Source of the DNA: JALZVT01 sp964519335
Lineage (GTDB): Bacteria > Pseudomonadota > Gammaproteobacteria > Pseudomonadales > Azotimanducaceae
Length of the DNA stretch: 64,000 nucleotides
Direction: 5' to 3'
Assembly: GCA_964519335.1 (NCBI GenBank)
Contig: CAZFIA010000005.1
Coordinates: 1-64,000, forward strand
In this document: piece after piece, positions 1 to 8,596 of the stretch
Layout: each line of letters opens with the position of its first letter
Position numbering within the stretch: position 1 is the stretch's first letter
Translations under genes and position numbers: made by a program
The notes under the pieces: model-generated
Databases searched by the model: none
Seen by the model: only the letters and a program-made list of their open reading frames with translations
What the model was told of the DNA's origin: nothing

Positions 1-359
1 CAATGTTACCCGCAGCACGCATCGCAGAAGCCGCGCACCTGTACGCCGGTAACACCGACTTGCGCGACTGGCGAGTGTCGCCGCTGTTTGGCAACTATGA
101 AGGTTTGCCGCCCATTTATATTCACGTCGGTAAGGAAGAAATTTTGCGCGATGACGCCCGCCGCGTTGCTACTTGCGCGCGAGAAGCTGGCGTACAAGTG
201 TCGATCAAAGAATGGCCGGAAGCACCCCACGTTTTTCCCATCTTCGCCGACTTTATTCCCGAAGGTCGAGCCGCTATCGAGGAGATTAGGCAATGGATTA
301 ACGAGCGGCTACCCGATCGAGAGGCCTTCTCTCCAAAAGAAGAGCAGGAAGGGATCTAA
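1..359 (+). CDS. Alpha/beta hydrolase (HSL-like), C-terminal fragment
   Basis: The gene enters from the left window edge, so only about 118 codons are visible and the true start is outside. The visible part reads like the C-terminal third of a hormone-sensitive-lipase-type alpha/beta hydrolase. The segment HVGKEEILRDD (about residues 41-51 of the visible part) is where this family carries its catalytic Asp. EAPHVFP, about 25 residues later, should hold the catalytic His. The nucleophile elbow and oxyanion motif would lie upstream and cannot be checked. Relatives hydrolyse short or medium-chain esters; the substrate here is unknown. It is convergent with the glutaredoxin-like gene 24 bp downstream. 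A Lys/Glu-rich tail follows the fold. Confidence 0.75.
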   Translation, partial: MLPAARIAEAAHLYAGNTDLRDWRVSPLFGNYEGLPPIYIHVGKEEILRDDARRVATCAREAGVQVSIKEWPEAPHVFPIFADFIPEGRAAIEEIRQWINERLPDREAFSPKEEQEGI

Positions 360-383
360 GAAACAGTCCTAAAGAATTTTGGC

Positions 384-641
384 CTAGGCGGCAAACTTGT
401 CGTCGAGATAGCGCATGATATCCATCGATTCATACATCCAGCGCACATCACCGCTATTACTGGTAATTTTCAGACAAGGCACTGTAGGGCGCCCTCCACC
501 AGCGACCAGCTCGGCGTTCGCATCGGCATCACGTAGCGTGTCGCGCCGCGGCAGATCGATACCTTTGGCATCAAGAAATCGATTGACCATGCCGCAGAAG
601 GGGCAGGTGCTTTGTTCAAACAGCTCGTAGGATTCGTTCAT
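384..641 (-). CDS. Glutaredoxin-like / GST N-terminal-domain protein
   Basis: Small soluble thioredoxin-fold protein of 85 residues when started at the ATG at 641. The longer frame to 680 adds 13 residues with no fold content. The redox motif CPFC is at residues 13-16, and a TVPCL segment gives the cis-proline characteristic of glutaredoxins and GST N-terminal domains. The end (ESMDIMRYLDDKF) matches the last helix of the fold. It probably reduces disulfides or glutathione-mixed disulfides in the cytoplasm, or acts as a single-domain GST-like protein; the exact partner is unknown. The gene is divergent from the DsbA-like gene at 827, so both may share the 185-bp intergenic region. Confidence 0.8.
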   Translation of the reverse strand: MNESYELFEQSTCPFCGMVNRFLDAKGIDLPRRDTLRDADANAELVAGGGRPTVPCLKITSNSGDVRWMYESMDIMRYLDDKFAA

Positions 642-826
642 TGGGGGAGTATGCCGCAGACTTGTGCCAAATTCCCGCAATTCGACCCCTAATCAGACAC
701 ACAACACTGGGGTGGGCTGAGCTTTTTGACGAATATCGGTACCATGGAGCGCGACATCAGAGCGCTTCTCGATGCGCTGATCAATCGTTTTGCAGACCCG
801 TCTGCAGTCTTTCTAAAGGGTATCTA

Positions 827-1576
827 ATGGCCAAAAAATCTGCAGCCAAAAGCTCCGCAGCGGACAAGAAAGTGCGCCGCGTGCGCAACGGCATCGTAAT
901 CGGTTTGGCGCTACTTGTGGGTCTGGTCGTCGGCTATGGCGTGCTTTATAGCACCGGCGCAACAGATAGCCTGAGCGGAGACGGCTATAGCGAAGGTAGC
1001 CACTACGAGCTCATCGATGGGGTAGAACCCCGACGCAAGGGCAGCACGGTTGTTGTCACCGAGTACTTTTCTTACGGCTGCATTCACTGCAAGAACTTCG
1101 ATCCGCTTGTTAAGGCATTTGAACCAACGCTACCGGAAGGTGCTCGGTTAGAACAGGTGCCTGTGACTTTTAGCCAGAGCTGGGCACTGCTCGCTCGTTC
1201 TTATCTTGCGCTGGCTGAACTTGACGGCCTAACAACCAATCACGAGCGCCTGTTTAAAGCGATCCACGATTCAAAACGGCAGTTCCGGTCAGTGGACGAT
1301 ATCGCAACCTTTGTGAATGGAAACGATGGCGTAACTACCTCAAAGTTCATAGAGGCATTCAACTCGAGCGCTGTACGCAGACGCTTAAGCAAGATCGATG
1401 CAAGCAGTCGTACGGTAGGAATTTCCGCTGTGCCTACTCTGATCGTCGATGATCGTTACCGCATAAACACGGCAGACGTTGGTCGCAAACAATCGCTCGA
1501 GGTCGCCCGCTTTTTGGTGGATAAAATTCTCTCAGAAGAAGCGGCTTCTACAACGGCACCCGCCGCCGGTGGCTAA
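827..1576 (+). CDS. Membrane-anchored DsbA-family thiol:disulfide oxidoreductase
   Basis: The 249-residue protein starts at the ATG at 827, chosen because AAAGGG at 815-820 sits 6 nt upstream; an upstream in-frame extension to 641 has no RBS and no domain. It has a Lys/Arg-rich cytoplasmic N-terminus (1-21), one membrane segment (about 22-41), then a periplasmic thioredoxin-like domain. The redox motif CIHC is at residues 85-88 (DsbA of E. coli has CPHC), and a cis-proline loop (ISAVPTLIV) lies near the C-terminus. It probably introduces or shuffles disulfides in envelope proteins while tethered to the inner membrane. It is followed closely (9 bp) by the DUF4126 gene and then PBP1B, all on the same strand, so co-transcription is likely. 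Confidence 0.85.
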   Translation: MAKKSAAKSSAADKKVRRVRNGIVIGLALLVGLVVGYGVLYSTGATDSLSGDGYSEGSHYELIDGVEPRRKGSTVVVTEYFSYGCIHCKNFDPLVKAFEPTLPEGARLEQVPVTFSQSWALLARSYLALAELDGLTTNHERLFKAIHDSKRQFRSVDDIATFVNGNDGVTTSKFIEAFNSSAVRRRLSKIDASSRTVGISAVPTLIVDDRYRINTADVGRKQSLEVARFLVDKILSEEAASTTAPAAGG

Positions 1577-1585
1577 CCATCCAAC

Positions 1586-2203
1586 GTGAGCGACTACGAC
1601 GTACTACTGCAAACGCTGGCGTTAACTGCAGGCACGGCCTGGGCGAGCGGCATCAACCTGTACGCAACCATTACCGCGTTGGGACTTGCAGGGACGACCG
1701 GCTACATCGATTTACCGCCAGGACTCGCGGTAGTGCAAGACCCACTGGTTATTCTGGCCGCAGGCTCAATGTACTGCGTTGAGTTTCTGGCAGATAAAAT
1801 TCCTGGCGTTGATACCGCCTGGGACGCGATTCACACGTTCATTCGTATTCCGGCAGGTGCTCTCATGGCCGCCGGTGCTGTGGGCGAAGTCACACCTGCG
1901 CTTACCGTTGCCGCCGCGCTAGCGGGAGGTGGCTTAACGGCTGCAACCCACGCAACTAAAGCGGGCAGCAGAGCCCTCATAAACACCTCACCCGAACCGT
2001 TTACAAACATCGCAGCTTCGGTAACCGAAGACGTTGCCGTGTTTGGCGGACTTTGGCTCGCGTTCAAACAGCCGCTTGGGTTCGCCATAGCTTTTGTTTT
2101 GTTTGTGCTGATTCTTATCTGGGCACTGCCCAAACTCTGGCGGGGTACTCGCATCCTCTATCAAAAGCTGGGGCGCTGGCTAGGCATGTTGCCAGGTTCC
2201 TGA
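1586..2203 (+). CDS. DUF4126 family membrane protein
   Basis: A 205-residue, Ala/Gly-rich hydrophobic protein with a GTG start 9 bp after the DsbA-like gene. It resembles the DUF4126 family: an N-terminal segment ending in ASGINLYATI, a central ADKIPGVDTAWDAIHTFIRIPAGA stretch (parts quoted only as landmarks) and several membrane segments, the last around residues 165-185. The function of this family is not known. The stop codon TGA at 2201-2203 directly abuts the GTG of the PBP1B gene, so translation of the two is probably coupled. That hints at a role in the envelope, but this is context only. Confidence 0.75.
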   Translation: MSDYDVLLQTLALTAGTAWASGINLYATITALGLAGTTGYIDLPPGLAVVQDPLVILAAGSMYCVEFLADKIPGVDTAWDAIHTFIRIPAGALMAAGAVGEVTPALTVAAALAGGGLTAATHATKAGSRALINTSPEPFTNIAASVTEDVAVFGGLWLAFKQPLGFAIAFVLFVLILIWALPKLWRGTRILYQKLGRWLGMLPGS

Positions 2204-4552
2204 GTGGCTCCTGTCAAAAAAAACCGCCGCAACGCCGAGAAACCAAGCCTATGGTGGCGACTGTTTAAGGTGGGTTGCGTTTTTTCACTCTTAGCTGGAG
2301 TGATTCTGGCAGGCTATCTGTTTAATCTTGATCGCACCATAACCAAAACGTTCGAAGGTCGTCGCTGGTCAATTCCGGCCCAGGTATACGCCCAACCGCT
2401 GGAGTTATTTACCGGCATCGAACTAAGTCAGGCAGAACTGCGCCGCGAGCTGGATCGCCTGGGCTATCAGCAGCGCAGCGCACTCGACGTCCCCGGTACC
2501 TACAATCTGAAAGGGAACCGGCTAAATGCGCACCTACGCGGCTTCGAATTTATGGATGGCTACCGCGATAGCATGCAGCTCAGCGCAAGCTTTGCGGGTA
2601 ACAGCTTAAGCGCACTAACAACCAACGGTAAGCCGCAGGTAATAGTGCAGCTAGAGCCCGCAAACATTGGTAGCTTCTTTCCGAGTCACGGCGAAGACCG
2701 AGTCATTCTGTCGCCTCAACAAGTACCCGAACTTCTGCGCAATGGGCTCAAACTAGTTGAAGACAAGAAATTTGATAGCCACCACGGCTTTGACCTGCGC
2801 GGCATTCTCCGCGCCTTGCTGGTTAATCTGCGCGCCGGCGAAACCCAGCAAGGAGGCAGCACGCTCACTCAACAGCTGGTTAAAAGCTACTTCCTAGATA
2901 ACCGCCGAACCTACACCCGCAAACTACGCGAACTCGCGATGGCCATCATCCTCGACGCCCGCTTCGAAAAAAGCGACCTGCTAAATGCCTACATCAACGA
3001 AATCTATCTCGCACAAGACGGCCAACGCGCGATCCACGGCTTCGGCCTGGGCAGCCAGTTCTACTTCAACAAACCCCTGGCAGAATTGGACACCCACGAA
3101 ATAGCTCTGCTACTCACCGTCATTCGCGGCCCCTCGTTCTATAACCCCTGGCGCAAGCCAGATCGCGTTCGCGAACGCCGCGATCGCATCATCACCACGC
3201 TCCAAGAAGGCCAACTGATAAGTGAAGAACAAGCGAGCAGCGCAAAGCGCCAAGGGCTCACACTCGCGGGTACGTCGCGCCCACGCGGCGCCTACTACCC
3301 TGCCTTCATGGACCTTGTACGTAGCCAACTAAAAAGCAGCTATCCCGCCAAATCACTGGCAACCGAAGGTCTGCGCATCTTCACCACACTGAAGCCCCAC
3401 GTGCAGGAACGCCTCCAAGACAGCGCAACCCAAACTCTAGCCCAGCTGCAAGTGACCCAACCCCCAAAAACACAACAAGACCCAGATCAGGACGACACCC
3501 TGCAAGTCGCCGCTCTGGTAACCCAATCTCAAACCGGCGACGTACTCGCCCTGCTGGGCGGCCGCACCCGCGGCGGATTCAACCGCGCGCTCAAAGCCTC
3601 CCGTCCTATAGGTTCACTGGTAAAACCCGCGGTGTATTTAACCGCTCTAGAACAACCCGACTTCCACCTCGCCAGCCCAATTCAGGACAGCCAGGTAACG
3701 CTGCCCCAGCCGAACGGCGAAATCTGGACACCCAGCAATTTCGACGATGAGGAACACGGCCAGGTGCCTCTGGTTAGAGCGCTCGCCGATTCACTAAATC
3801 TCGCCACCGTGCAACTAGGCCTACAAATCGGTGTGGAAAAGATCACGTCGCGGCTGACGGATCTCATCAACGAATTCAACACAAACGCCTACCCTTCAGT
3901 GCTCCTTGGCGCGGTGAGCATGAACGTGTTGCAGGTTGGCGAGTTGTACGGCAACTTTGCTAGCGGCGGCTTTCATACAACACCAACCGCCGTCATCGCC
4001 GTACTCGACGAAGCAAACGTTCCCATCAGCCGCTATCCACTAGAAACCAGTCAGAGCATCGACTCCGAGGCCAACGAGCAGTTGGTTGAAGCAATGAAAA
4101 TCGCTATGTCGCGGGGAACAGGAAAACGATCGTCTCTTGCTCAGCAAGGAGTAGCAGGTAAAACCGGCACCTCTAATGATTTTCGAGACAGCTGGTTCGC
4201 GGGTTTTGACGCAGCAACACTGGCCGTGGTGTGGGTGGGACACGACAACAACACACCGACAGGGCTCACTGGCTCTTCAGGAGCAATGCGCGTTTGGGAT
4301 GGCTTTATGAGCAGCTCTCGCATCGCCCCTCTGCCAGCAAGAGCCTTACCCCAACCCAATACTGCAGTCGCAGGCCTCGAGAGTCGACTACTTGAATACA
4401 GCACCGGTTTTGAAACCACCCGGTCGTGCAGCCCAGACATCGATCGCGTGAACATACCACTACCCCCAAACGCGCAGATTGTTCACAAGCCAAACTGCGC
4501 AACCACGAAGCGTTTTGGTGATCGACTGCGCCGCTGGTTCAGTCCAAACTAA
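2204..4552 (+). CDS. mrcB: Penicillin-binding protein 1B (bifunctional glycosyltransferase/transpeptidase)
   Basis: Class A PBP of 782 residues that polymerises and cross-links peptidoglycan on the outer face of the inner membrane. In order: short basic cytoplasmic tail, membrane anchor about residues 21-41, a UB2H-like region beginning RWSIPAQVYAQPLELF that is diagnostic for the PBP1B subfamily, then the GT51 domain with EDKKF (near residue 186, catalytic Glu) and GGSTLTQQ (near 216). The transpeptidase domain has the Ser-x-x-Lys motif in GSLVK (near 470), SLN (near 525) and KTGT (near 653), so both activities look intact. The start is a GTG immediately after the DUF4126 stop. In E. coli PBP1B is activated by LpoB, and no LpoB homologue is obvious here. 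The TPR lipoprotein downstream is a positional candidate partner, which is inference only. Confidence 0.95.
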   Translation: MAPVKKNRRNAEKPSLWWRLFKVGCVFSLLAGVILAGYLFNLDRTITKTFEGRRWSIPAQVYAQPLELFTGIELSQAELRRELDRLGYQQRSALDVPGTYNLKGNRLNAHLRGFEFMDGYRDSMQLSASFAGNSLSALTTNGKPQVIVQLEPANIGSFFPSHGEDRVILSPQQVPELLRNGLKLVEDKKFDSHHGFDLRGILRALLVNLRAGETQQGGSTLTQQLVKSYFLDNRRTYTRKLRELAMAIILDARFEKSDLLNAYINEIYLAQDGQRAIHGFGLGSQFYFNKPLAELDTHEIALLLTVIRGPSFYNPWRKPDRVRERRDRIITTLQEGQLISEEQASSAKRQGLTLAGTSRPRGAYYPAFMDLVRSQLKSSYPAKSLATEGLRIFTTLKPHVQERLQDSATQTLAQLQVTQPPKTQQDPDQDDTLQVAALVTQSQTGDVLALLGGRTRGGFNRALKASRPIGSLVKPAVYLTALEQPDFHLASPIQDSQVTLPQPNGEIWTPSNFDDEEHGQVPLVRALADSLNLATVQLGLQIGVEKITSRLTDLINEFNTNAYPSVLLGAVSMNVLQVGELYGNFASGGFHTTPTAVIAVLDEANVPISRYPLETSQSIDSEANEQLVEAMKIAMSRGTGKRSSLAQQGVAGKTGTSNDFRDSWFAGFDAATLAVVWVGHDNNTPTGLTGSSGAMRVWDGFMSSSRIAPLPARALPQPNTAVAGLESRLLEYSTGFETTRSCSPDIDRVNIPLPPNAQIVHKPNCATTKRFGDRLRRWFSPN

Positions 4553-4588
4553 CGGCTATTCATTCGCGCACCGAATAAAGCAAGGTCA

Positions 4589-5110
4589 ATGCAAAATCTA
4601 ATCGTCCTGGTCACCCTGCTTGCCGTGACTCTGCTCTCTGGGTGCAGCAGTGTTAGCTCGCCAACCAATCAACGCACACTTCCGCCGATTGAAGAAAGTT
4701 CGACCGTGCCTGGCACCTCGTCGACTCCCTCAGAATCCCCCAACAACCAAGAATTAGCCGATGAGGCGAAACCGAATGCAGCCAGCAATAGTGCCGCCCT
4801 GCTGCTGCTCGCTCAAAGCGAATCCCTACGCACTGAGGGCAAAGACGAACAAGCCATCGCCATGGTGGAACGAGCCATTCGCCTCGAACCCCGTAACGGC
4901 GATTTATGGGTTCAGCTAGGACGCTTGAACTACGAGACCAATGAATACGCTCGCGCGGAGCAATACGCCCGTCGTGGTATCTCACTCACCCAGGCAGGCA
5001 GCGAGACCTCGAAACGCGGTTGGTTACTTCTGGCTGATGTTAGCGAAGCCCGGGGAGACATCGAAGGCGCTAACCAAATTCGTTCTCGTTGGCTGAATGC
5101 ACGAGGCTAG
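4589..5110 (+). CDS. TPR-containing lipoprotein
   Basis: A 173-residue putative lipoprotein. Residues 1-19 form a signal peptide with lipobox LSGC, so Cys19 would be lipidated. A Ser/Pro/Thr-rich linker (20-65) follows, then a tetratricopeptide-like region (about 70-165: QAIAMVERAIRLEPRNGDLW and a second repeat starting YARAEQYARRG). The residue after Cys is Ser, which normally favours sorting to the outer membrane. It lies 36 bp downstream of mrcB; an equivalent TPR lipoprotein follows mrcB in pseudomonads. A role in cell-wall synthesis is therefore plausible but not shown. The ATG at 4589 is preceded by an AAGG-type RBS. Confidence 0.75.
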   Translation: MQNLIVLVTLLAVTLLSGCSSVSSPTNQRTLPPIEESSTVPGTSSTPSESPNNQELADEAKPNAASNSAALLLLAQSESLRTEGKDEQAIAMVERAIRLEPRNGDLWVQLGRLNYETNEYARAEQYARRGISLTQAGSETSKRGWLLLADVSEARGDIEGANQIRSRWLNARG

Positions 5111-5282
5111 CTTCGAGCAGTTTTCCGCTCACAGTGGCTGCCCGCATGCTCGTTGATGAATCGACTAAAGCCAAGTGAATAGCTCGTCCGCGTAAGAAAG
5201 AGCTAACTTCGGCCCGAGTCAGTACAATAGGCCAAGAAACAACACTACTGATCACATCCTAATGTGAGCGGAGCTGCCCGTC

Positions 5283-6431
5283 ATGCAATTGCGCGACTGC
5301 CACAATACCGAGGACTTTCGCCGACTGGCAAAACAACGCCTGCCCGGCCCGCTGTTTCATTATATAGATGGCGCAGCAGACGACGAAGTCACCTACAAAC
5401 GCAATACACGAGCTTTTGAAGATTGCGACATTGTGCCAAGAGTGCTTGCCGGTGTTGAAGACATCGACATGTCGACGACCATAATGGGGAAGAAGCTGGA
5501 CCTGCCAATGTTCTTCTCCCCTACCGCTCTGCAGAGACTATTTCACTACGACGGCGAACGTGCCGTTGGCCGGGCCGCCGAAAAACACAATACATTCTTT
5601 GGACTCAGCTCTTTAGGCACGGTAAGCATCGAAGAAATTGCCAGCAGCATAAATGCGCCAACGATGTTCCAGTTGTACTACCACAAAGACAAAGGGCTCA
5701 CTCAGAACATGATTGAGCGCTGCAAAGAGGCTAAGTTCGACGCGCTTACCTTAACTGTCGATACTATCGTGGGCGGTAATAGGGAACGCGATTTAAGAAC
5801 CGGTTTTACCTCACCCCCCAAACTAAATATTCAGAGCGCTATAAGCTTCGCCACTCATCCCTACTGGACACTCAACTACCTGTTCCGCGAGAAATTCTCG
5901 CTCCCGCAGCTCGACACTCATGTCAGCGAAGGCACCTCGGTGACTACGTCTGTTTCCAACTACTTCAGCACAATGCTCGACCAGTCGATGGATTGGGATG
6001 CCGCAAAATGGGTAGCCCAGACATGGGGTGGACACTTTTGCCTCAAAGGCATCATGAGCGTCGAAGATGCGAGACGTGCCGTGGACGTTGGTGCAACTGC
6101 AATCATGGTTTCGAATCACGGCGGCCGTCAGCTTGATGGGTCGCGATCACCCTTTGACCAACTCGCTGAGATCGTTGACGCCGTGGGCTCCGAGATCGAC
6201 GTGATATGTGATGGCGGCATTCGCCGGGGCACGCACATTCTGAAGGCACTGTCTGTAGGCGCAAAAGCCTGTTCCGGAGGCCGTTGGTATCTGTATTCGC
6301 TAGCTGCTGCAGGACAGCCGGGTGTTGAACGCGCCATCTCGTTGATGCGCGACGAGTTAACGAGAGACATGAAACTAACCGGTGCGCGAACGCTCGCCGA
6401 TCTTAGCCGCAGCAATTTGCGTTTTCGTTAA
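5283..6431 (+). CDS. lldD: FMN-dependent alpha-hydroxy-acid (L-lactate-type) dehydrogenase
   Basis: A 382-residue TIM-barrel flavoenzyme of the LldD/glycolate oxidase family. It oxidises L-2-hydroxy acids such as L-lactate to 2-oxo acids and passes electrons to the respiratory chain. The N-terminal substrate-binding signature (LPGPLFHYIDGAADDE, about residues 20-35), the FMN-contacting SPTALQRLFHYDGE region and the active-site signature SNHGGRQLDG (about 278-287, with the catalytic His and Arg) are all present, as is the DGGIRRGTHILKAL phosphate-binding loop. The exact substrate cannot be settled: lactate is most likely, with mandelate or glycolate as alternatives. The gene stands alone, without lldP or lldR, and its end overlaps the convergent M50-fusion gene by 4 bp. 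Confidence 0.88.
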   Translation: MQLRDCHNTEDFRRLAKQRLPGPLFHYIDGAADDEVTYKRNTRAFEDCDIVPRVLAGVEDIDMSTTIMGKKLDLPMFFSPTALQRLFHYDGERAVGRAAEKHNTFFGLSSLGTVSIEEIASSINAPTMFQLYYHKDKGLTQNMIERCKEAKFDALTLTVDTIVGGNRERDLRTGFTSPPKLNIQSAISFATHPYWTLNYLFREKFSLPQLDTHVSEGTSVTTSVSNYFSTMLDQSMDWDAAKWVAQTWGGHFCLKGIMSVEDARRAVDVGATAIMVSNHGGRQLDGSRSPFDQLAEIVDAVGSEIDVICDGGIRRGTHILKALSVGAKACSGGRWYLYSLAAAGQPGVERAISLMRDELTRDMKLTGARTLADLSRSNLRFR

Positions 6432-8596
6432 ACTGAGGATTCGCGCACCAGAACGCGCATGATTTGCCGCCAGGCTACCGCCATCAGACTCTCTGCTTCG
6501 CCGTCGGTTAGCACCACGCCACGAGTTTCCCATACGGGTACTGACACACCCTCCTCAAGTTCCACAACCACGCTATACCAGGCGCCGAGGGGTTCAAGAT
6601 CACTCGAGGTCTCAGACACTGCAATGCTCCCTTCAAAGCGTGAGGTTAGCGCGGGTATGGCGATACGTTCAGCATAAGCATCAGCGATGTCCAAAATTTT
6701 GCCGTCTACCGTATCGAGCTCAAAGGACTCCGGCACGAACGTAGAATTGGCGCCTTCCGCAATCCGAAGAACTTCTTCAGACGAGACATAGCCTCTCACA
6801 CGAACACCTTTACTAGACACGAGATTCGCCAGCTGCAACTGATCATTGATCCAACGACCAGGATGCAACGCCTTCGCTAGATCCACCACAATCCCGTCTC
6901 TGGGAGCCACAACCTGCAAAGCCTGACGTTGTGCAAGTAGGCCCGCAAGCGTTGCCTCTTCGCGCGTGCGCTCGCGCTGCAACACCATAGTCTGGTCTAG
7001 GTCTTGGGTATCTACCGCAGTTCGGTCGAGCCGGGCCTGAATAAGCTGCAGGCGCCGTTTGGATTGCAGTACAGAGTTGTCGAGCTCAGGGGATTCGATA
7101 GAAAACAATACCTCTCCCGCATTTACTGCCTGACCCTCGCGAACACTAACACCACTTATCACGCCTGGGCCCTGGGCATGCAGTGCTAACTGATCACTAA
7201 CCTCGAGAACTGCAGGAATTCTCACGGTCCACTGCAGGGGCGCGAGCAGCACCAACAAGGCACAGATACACCCCATGGCCAGCCAACGCGCGCGCGGGCG
7301 CGATGCAATGTGCTCGCGTCGAGACCACCACTGTTTGAGTTCTGAAAATATGGGCATGACGATAAACCAGATTATTTCAACGATAAAAAGAACGACGCCC
7401 AGCGCCTTAAAGAAAAAGGTGTACACCAAAAGCGCAATCGCCAAGAATAGAAAGAAGCGGTAGATCCAGCACGCCCAGGCAAAGACTGCCAAAGCCTGTC
7501 GACGCACTTTGGTGGTCTCTTCTGGTACGGGTTCCCCAAGATCAAACAACAGTTCCCGCAGTGCCCAGCGACCAAACGCAAATGAACGCGCCTGTAAATT
7601 CTGCACGCCAATTGCATCAGACAAAAAATGATAGCCGTCAAACCGAATTAGTGGATTGAGATTTACCAAAAGGCTCAACACCCAGCTTGTGGTCGCAGCA
7701 AAGAAGGCGGCACTTCTAAAAGGTCCGTCTGGAAGAAAGGCCCATGCAAGTGTCGCAAGCACCGCAATAGTTAACTCAACGCCAACCCCCGCCCCGCTTA
7801 CAATCAATCGCTCACGCCGAGAACGCAGTTTCCAGCTGTCTGTGGTGTCGGTGTACAAAACCGGAAACATCACCAGAAAGGCAACCCCCATGGTTGCCAC
7901 CCGGCCGCCAAAGCGCGTTAACGCGTAGGCGTGCCCCAGCTCATGGAACGACTTAACTATCGCAAGCGACAGCAGATACAGAGCAAGCCCCTTCAGACTA
8001 AAAAAGTGCAGGAAGGTGTGTACAAACTCGTCCCACTGACGCATCACCAGATAAAGTGACGTCAACAGCACAACACCCAAAAAGGCCCACCAGGAACGGG
8101 TAAAGAATAGATCCGTCGCAGAACCTGTTCGCTTCAAAAACACATGTGGATGAAATATGGGTACCCGAAAAAACAGATAGTTGTGGATCAGCCACTTGGA
8201 TTTCGATTGTTTAGCGACTGTAGCCTGAGCGGCATAGTTACGGGCGTCTCCGTCGGGCGGGGATAGAGCCAGTGAATTGAGGTACAAAAAGCGCACAACC
8301 TCCTCGATGTCATCGGACGAGACGTCGATCGCATCGCTCGCTGCCTCTCTTACCTGCGCAACAGATCCGGCATCCCAGTTCTTTAATAAAGCAACAGTCA
8401 CAGCATCGATCTGAAAATACCGGTGTCTTGGTGGATCGTAGATCAGCCAGCTTTTTTCGCCATTGAACTGAGGCGCACCAGGCAGCAGCTGCAGGTCTTC
8501 GCGTAGCGCTGGTAACTGAGCATTGTCATCGAGTTTGTCCGCCACCTCGACTGCAGAGGCTTTGCTCAAGCCGGTACCGGGCTCATCGCTTACCAT
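6428..8596 (-). CDS. PqqD-like / M50 site-2-protease-like / HlyD-like fusion membrane protein
   Basis: A 722-residue inner-membrane protein and last gene of a minus-strand exporter-like cassette. Domains in order: (1) residues about 35-115, a winged-helix-like segment (LLPGAPQFNG, YDPPRHRYFQID, VVRFLYLNSLAL) resembling PqqD/RiPP-recognition elements; (2) a multi-pass core with the zinc-protease motif HELGH at 218-222 and a second motif NPLIRFDGY at 314-322, in which Asp320 is the expected third zinc ligand of M50 enzymes; (3) more membrane segments (about 365-420 and 445-465); (4) a biotinyl-lipoyl/HlyD-like barrel with a short coiled coil (about 465-690), with GVSVREGQAVNAGEVL typical. All catalytic residues are present. 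Relatives are annotated as peptide zinc metalloproteases. The substrate is unknown. Its ATG lies 7 nt inside the upstream HlyD gene, implying coupled translation. Confidence 0.82.
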   Translation of the reverse strand: MVSDEPGTGLSKASAVEVADKLDDNAQLPALREDLQLLPGAPQFNGEKSWLIYDPPRHRYFQIDAVTVALLKNWDAGSVAQVREAASDAIDVSSDDIEEVVRFLYLNSLALSPPDGDARNYAAQATVAKQSKSKWLIHNYLFFRVPIFHPHVFLKRTGSATDLFFTRSWWAFLGVVLLTSLYLVMRQWDEFVHTFLHFFSLKGLALYLLSLAIVKSFHELGHAYALTRFGGRVATMGVAFLVMFPVLYTDTTDSWKLRSRRERLIVSGAGVGVELTIAVLATLAWAFLPDGPFRSAAFFAATTSWVLSLLVNLNPLIRFDGYHFLSDAIGVQNLQARSFAFGRWALRELLFDLGEPVPEETTKVRRQALAVFAWACWIYRFFLFLAIALLVYTFFFKALGVVLFIVEIIWFIVMPIFSELKQWWSRREHIASRPRARWLAMGCICALLVLLAPLQWTVRIPAVLEVSDQLALHAQGPGVISGVSVREGQAVNAGEVLFSIESPELDNSVLQSKRRLQLIQARLDRTAVDTQDLDQTMVLQRERTREEATLAGLLAQRQALQVVAPRDGIVVDLAKALHPGRWINDQLQLANLVSSKGVRVRGYVSSEEVLRIAEGANSTFVPESFELDTVDGKILDIADAYAERIAIPALTSRFEGSIAVSETSSDLEPLGAWYSVVVELEEGVSVPVWETRGVVLTDGEAESLMAVAWRQIMRVLVRESSV

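Noticed and set aside
641..826. N-terminal extension of the DsbA-like protein to 641
   Set aside because: No RBS at 641, no domain content, and a clear RBS precedes the ATG at 827.
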